10,093 nucleotides of DNA from NCBI GenBank assembly GCA_002508635.1, contig DACO01000104.1, positions 497 to 10,589 of the forward strand. Reading direction: 5' to 3'. Source of the stretch: Methanolobus sp. UBA118 (GTDB lineage: Archaea; Halobacteriota; Methanosarcinia; Methanosarcinales; Methanosarcinaceae). The notes below the pieces were generated by a model. That model was not told where the DNA came from. It saw nothing but the letters and a program-made list of their open reading frames with translations, and did no database searches. The position numbers and the translations under genes were made by a program. This document shows, piece by piece, positions 7,241-10,093 of the stretch (positions within the stretch are counted from its first letter, which is position 1; each line of letters opens with the position of its first letter).

Positions 7241-7256
7241 TAACGGGACCCGATCT
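7230..7256 (+). terminator. Hairpin overlapping the PGF-CTERM stop codon
   Basis: A perfect 7-bp stem, GGTCCCG (7230-7236) with CGGGACC (7244-7250), has the TGA stop codon (7238-7240) inside its 7-base loop. A CGATCTTTC tail follows. The left arm encodes the last residues of the basic tail. Confidence 0.55.
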
Positions 7257-7408
7257 TTCAACCGACGGCCTAATAAATCAATTTATCCTAAAGGACTAAA
7301 AGAATGTAGCTAGGTCTGGTAATGGTACGGTTTCAGGAAAAGCTGTGGTGGAATATACAGTAATTAAAAGTCCTTCCTGAATAAGGAAATTAAATTCCTG
7401 CCTGTAAA
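7257..7408. other. Intergenic stretch with competing inverted repeats
   Basis: No gene is supported. Several short arms can pair in mutually exclusive ways: AAGGACT (7291-7297) with AGTCCTT (7369-7375); TCAGGAA (7333-7339) with TTCCTGA (7374-7380); and AGGAA (7384-7388) with either TTCCT at 7374-7378 or TTCCT at 7395-7399. The TATA box of the next gene lies downstream at 7409, so this is not its leader. It could be the upstream gene's 3' end or an operator area. A 13-codon ATG frame at 7322 is too short to credit. Confidence 0.35.
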
Positions 7409-7417
7409 GTATATATC
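7409..7417 (+). promoter_or_regulatory. TATA box of the FilR1-type regulator gene
   Basis: AGTATATATC is preceded by the purine-rich GTAA of a possible BRE. A start at about 7438 gives a leader of ~47 bases before the ATG at 7485. Confidence 0.6.
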
Positions 7418-7473
7418 TGTGTTCAAGAATACTTTAGCCAGCTAGCAGATCTCATTTTATTAGCTTCAACTGT

Positions 7474-7478
7474 GGGTG
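7474..7478 (+). promoter_or_regulatory. Ribosome binding site deciding the regulator start
   Basis: GGGTG ends 6 bases before the ATG at 7485 and matches part of the archaeal GGAGGTG consensus. It makes that ATG a better start than the in-frame GTG at 7476, which lies within the site. Confidence 0.55.
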
Positions 7479-7484
7479 TACCTG

Positions 7485-8270
7485 ATGAAAAAGCAAATCA
7501 CTGATGTATTGCTTGCATCTGAAAAAAGGAAAAACGTACTTTTGTTGTTATTTGATGGCCCGCAGGAAATGGAAACACTCCTAGAAGAGCTGGATACCAC
7601 CAGAACAGCACTGCTACCTCAGATCAAGATACTCAGGGAAAACCATCTGATATCCAAATCAGATGACAGCTACGAATTAACAACCATCGGCGGATTGATT
7701 GTAGAGGAGATGAAATCTTTTCTGTCTACTGCTGACGTGTTTGGTGGAAATTGTGAATATTTTGGAACACATTATATTGATTTCATTCCACCTTCACTTT
7801 TACAGAAATTATCCGACCTAGAGAAATGTAAAATAACTGAAATGACTGTGGAGGATTTCTATGATACAGATACGGAACTTTTTGAAAAGGCCCTGGAATC
7901 ACACGAGTGGTTAGAGATTACATCAGCCCTACATCCTTCATTTCACAATTTCTATGTGCAGATGACGGATTATGTTACAGATGTATCAGTCATTATGACT
8001 CAAGGAGTTTATGAAAAGGCTAAGCAGGAAAACTATGACGACTTAAAGGAACTAATAGACCTGGAACTTGTCTCTCTTTACATGTATCCCGAAAATCCCG
8101 GGTTCACTTCTTTTATTGTGGCCGGCCAATCCATTAAGTTCAGACTGTTAACCTTAAAAGGTGTGTATGATAACAAGAGTATATCCTTTTCGGGTCCTGT
8201 TGCTCTTGAGTGGGGCAAAGAGCTATTTGAATATTATAAGCGGCAATCAGTGCCTATTATTGAGCTTTAG
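7485..8270 (+). CDS. Winged helix-turn-helix regulator with FilR1 domain
   Basis: This 261-residue DNA-binding transcription regulator is of the kind abundant in Methanosarcinales. Residues ~5-80 form a winged helix: TTRTALLPQIKILRENHLI (38-56) is the recognition part, followed by the wing SDDSYELTTIGG (59-70). Residues ~120-255 match the FilR1 (formerly DUF1724) domain: the family pattern THxxxxIPxxLLxxLxxLxxCxI appears at 95-117, and the closing ISFSGPVALEWGKELFEYYK at 233-252 is diagnostic. FilR1 was named from a methanogen regulator acting with the FilI sensor; ligands and targets of most members are unknown. It has its own TATA box, so it is probably transcribed alone. No receiver domain is present, so it is not a classical response regulator. 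The neighbouring PGF-CTERM gene is a conceivable target, but that is inference. Confidence 0.82.
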   Translation: MKKQITDVLLASEKRKNVLLLLFDGPQEMETLLEELDTTRTALLPQIKILRENHLISKSDDSYELTTIGGLIVEEMKSFLSTADVFGGNCEYFGTHYIDFIPPSLLQKLSDLEKCKITEMTVEDFYDTDTELFEKALESHEWLEITSALHPSFHNFYVQMTDYVTDVSVIMTQGVYEKAKQENYDDLKELIDLELVSLYMYPENPGFTSFIVAGQSIKFRLLTLKGVYDNKSISFSGPVALEWGKELFEYYKRQSVPIIEL

Positions 8271-8295
8271 TCCTATTGTTATCTTTCTGAATGTT
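8271..8295. other. Convergent spacer of 25 bases
   Basis: This is a short AT-rich gap between the stop codons of two convergent genes. T-rich stretches occur on the plus strand, but no stem is seen, so the two transcripts may overlap at their 3' ends. Confidence 0.5.
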
Positions 8296-10093
8296 TTAGG
8301 ATATTATCTCCCGCTCAGTGGTCGCGATCGAATATACTTCACCATCTTCGTTAACTAAAGGAGTTGCTATCAACCATACATCCAGGATGCGCCCCTCTTT
8401 GGTGACCCTCTGCGTCTGGTATGGGTCAGGAACCTGGCCCCGAACAAGTTCCCTCATCATGCCAAGGTATTCTTCTATTTTATTCTCCGGAACCATTCTG
8501 CTGGCATTCATATTTAATGCATCAGCTTCACTCCAGCCGTACATTTTCTCAGCCATAGGATTCCAAGCGATTATATGACCATCCTTATCCTGTAATGTTA
8601 TAGTATCAAGTGAATCACGTACCACTGCAGCCAGACGACGCAAAGTCTCTGTCTGTTTCAGGAATGTGATAACTACTCCTTCAATAGTGTTTTTCGTTGT
8701 TCTGTAAGGACGCATTCTTACAGTGTACCATTCACCACTGTGCGTATGGACTTCTACCTCCACAGGAATCAAGGTATCGAGAACGGACTGTATGTCCGGT
8801 ATCAGACGATCATAACCTGAGAAATTGGAAACTGTATGTTCTATAGGCCTTCCCACATCTGAAGGAATCAGGTTAATAACCTCTTTGATGGAAGGGGTAA
8901 AGCGCTGTATACATAGCTGATTGTCCACAAAGACAATTCCTACACCCGTCGATGCCAGCAAGTTGTTCATATCTTCATTGGCTTCTGAAAGCTCTGTCAC
9001 CTTGGCCTGAAGTTCGCTATTGACAGTGGATAGTTCCTCGTTGACTGATTGTAATTCTTCCCTGGAGGTTTCAAGTTCCTCGTTCGTGGATTGCAGCTCC
9101 TCGTTCATGGACTGCATTTCTTCGTTGGAGGATCTAAGCTCTTCATTTGAAACTTCAAGTTCTTCATTAGAGGCCCTGAGATATTCTTCCATAGTCCTCA
9201 GTTCCTCTTTGAGAGCTGAAACGTTCTCCTCCTCCCCCGACATAGCTTCAACGATATCTCCTTCTGTCACCTGACCATCGCTCTGCCCTGAATCTTGTGG
9301 TATATCAAAAGTGACCATGAACAAGTTTTCATCAGTAGATTCTTCCACTGGCTGGACCGTCAGATTGACTGTCGTAAAGTTGCCGTTTGTCTTGATCCGG
9401 ACTCCGGAACGTGTTACCTGTTCTTTATTGATCATTACTTTGCTCAGAGCAGTGGTCAATGCCGGCTGCAATCCCTCGCGAGCCATCTTAAGAATATTGT
9501 GAGCAGGTTCGCCGGAGGCCATTTCAAGATACTGGCCAGTACGCCCATGAAGATAGAGGATATCACCACGTTCGTTGACCAGTACACCTGCCGGGGCATA
9601 TTGTTGCAGTAATTTCCTTTCAGTCAGTTCACGCATATGGAATCTTTTTTCACTGGCATGTTTATACGAGACCCGAGGAGGGGTTTCGATTTCTACAGGA
9701 GATGGGATAAATTTACCAATCGAATGGCGATATTTACCATTTACATCCTTGCTTTGATACAATTTGGATTGTTGATCCAGGGTATCAAAAAGCATTGAGA
9801 ATTCCCCGATGCTTTCGGAAGAACCAAGCAAAAGAAATCCGCCCGGATTCAGTGCATAATGGAACATAGGAATGAGTTTATTCTGCATTTCCTTGTTCAT
9901 ATAGATCAACAGGTTGCGACAACTGATCAGGTCAAGTTTGGAAAAGGGCGGATCCTGGATTACATCCTGTTCTGAAAAGATGATCATATCACGGATATCT
10001 TTCAGGATGGTGTAAGTATTGGCTTCGGGATCATGAGTAAAAAAAAGTTCCAATCTTTCAGGTGAAACATCGCTAGAAATACTGTCCGGATAG
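8296..10093 (-). CDS. CheR-PAS sensory protein (probable CheB-CheR-PAS fusion), N-terminus off window
   Basis: The frame is open to the right edge, so about 598 C-terminal residues are seen and no start can be assigned. Visible residues ~1-115 are the C-terminal half of a CheR methyltransferase: DVSPERLELFF, then DLISCRNLLIY (54-64) and NPGGFLLLG (82-90). They are followed by a PAS-like region (~155-250), an acidic linker, a coiled coil (~290-375), a PAS_10-like domain (~375-480) and a final PAS domain (~485-598) ending in SIATTEREIIS and a TAA at 8298-8296. The layout matches the CheB/CheR/PAS proteins found in bacteria and methanogens, so a CheB methylesterase half is expected beyond base 10093. 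Many relatives continue into a histidine kinase; this one stops after the PAS domain, so a partner in trans is likely. It is probably cytoplasmic, as no membrane segment is seen. Confidence 0.88.
   Translation of the reverse strand, partial: YPDSISSDVSPERLELFFTHDPEANTYTILKDIRDMIIFSEQDVIQDPPFSKLDLISCRNLLIYMNKEMQNKLIPMFHYALNPGGFLLLGSSESIGEFSMLFDTLDQQSKLYQSKDVNGKYRHSIGKFIPSPVEIETPPRVSYKHASEKRFHMRELTERKLLQQYAPAGVLVNERGDILYLHGRTGQYLEMASGEPAHNILKMAREGLQPALTTALSKVMINKEQVTRSGVRIKTNGNFTTVNLTVQPVEESTDENLFMVTFDIPQDSGQSDGQVTEGDIVEAMSGEEENVSALKEELRTMEEYLRASNEELEVSNEELRSSNEEMQSMNEELQSTNEELETSREELQSVNEELSTVNSELQAKVTELSEANEDMNNLLASTGVGIVFVDNQLCIQRFTPSIKEVINLIPSDVGRPIEHTVSNFSGYDRLIPDIQSVLDTLIPVEVEVHTHSGEWYTVRMRPYRTTKNTIEGVVITFLKQTETLRRLAAVVRDSLDTITLQDKDGHIIAWNPMAEKMYGWSEADALNMNASRMVPENKIEEYLGMMRELVRGQVPDPYQTQRVTKEGRILDVWLIATPLVNEDGEVYSIATTEREIIS
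9007..9174 (-). repeat. Eight 21-bp in-frame heptad repeats in the CheR-PAS gene
   Basis: Eight consecutive heptads of the form [small]-x-N-E-E-L/M-x encode a coiled coil between the linker and the PAS_10-like domain, from ASNEELE to TVNSELQ. Two heptads deviate: one has R and one has NSEL in place of NEEL. The DNA copies differ in codon use, so this is an old protein repeat rather than a recent DNA duplication. The same SxNEEL pattern is typical of CheB/CheR/PAS proteins and acts as a signalling helix. Confidence 0.85.

Noticed and set aside
7322..7363. 13-codon ATG frame as a small protein
   Set aside because: No ribosome binding site and too short to support; it overlaps inverted-repeat arms that explain the sequence better.
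9007..9174. CRISPR-like or minisatellite array
   Set aside because: The 21-bp units are contiguous with no spacers, stay in frame and encode NEEL heptads of a known coiled coil.
9020..9274. Serine-rich 84-codon plus-strand protein
   Set aside because: It is the antisense reading of the heptad coding repeat; the serine runs come from complementing the glutamate-rich codons.

Overview
The window is a piece of a methanogenic archaeal chromosome, most likely from the Methanosarcinaceae. The evidence is an archaeal 16S rRNA 5' end on the minus strand, archaeal TATA-box promoters, GGAGG/GGTG-type ribosome binding sites, a PGF-CTERM surface protein, a FilR1-type regulator and a methanogen-type LeuA. 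The genus (perhaps near Methanolobus or Methanococcoides) cannot be fixed from what is visible.

Layout. Positions 1-452 (minus) are the first ~450 nt of 16S rRNA; the rest of the rRNA operon lies off the left edge. Positions 453-940 hold the pre-16S leader and three tandem copies of an rRNA promoter module spaced 101-104 bp. Each module has a TATA box, a conserved start-site region, a GC-rich dyad near the predicted transcription start and another dyad abutting the upstream side of the TATA box. Divergent from it (plus) is a 2-isopropylmalate synthase-type gene (1205-2768) whose 5' end is broken by an apparent +1 frameshift at a five-T run (1235-1239). A terminator-like hairpin follows. Next comes a three-gene plus-strand operon: a TatD-family metal-dependent hydrolase (apparently a leaderless transcript), an MBL-fold hydrolase and a YgiQ-family radical SAM protein. 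It ends in a long hairpin.

The right third holds, on the plus strand, a secreted PGF-CTERM protein with TolB/WD40-like repeats behind a run of four evenly spaced GTACA elements, and then a winged-helix FilR1-domain transcription regulator with its own TATA box. Convergent with it, on the minus strand and running off the right edge, is the C-terminal ~600 residues of a CheR-PAS sensory protein (probably a CheB-CheR-PAS fusion) with a strict eight-heptad coiled coil.

The genes do not form one pathway. They combine housekeeping (rRNA, branched-chain amino acid synthesis), a hydrolase/radical SAM operon of unclear joint function, and an accessory surface/signalling section. The points most worth checking are the frameshifted leuA start and the tandem rRNA promoter modules, whose TATA-flanking dyads keep their pairing while their sequence changes. 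I saw no mobile element, CRISPR array, tRNA or obvious undescribed defence system.
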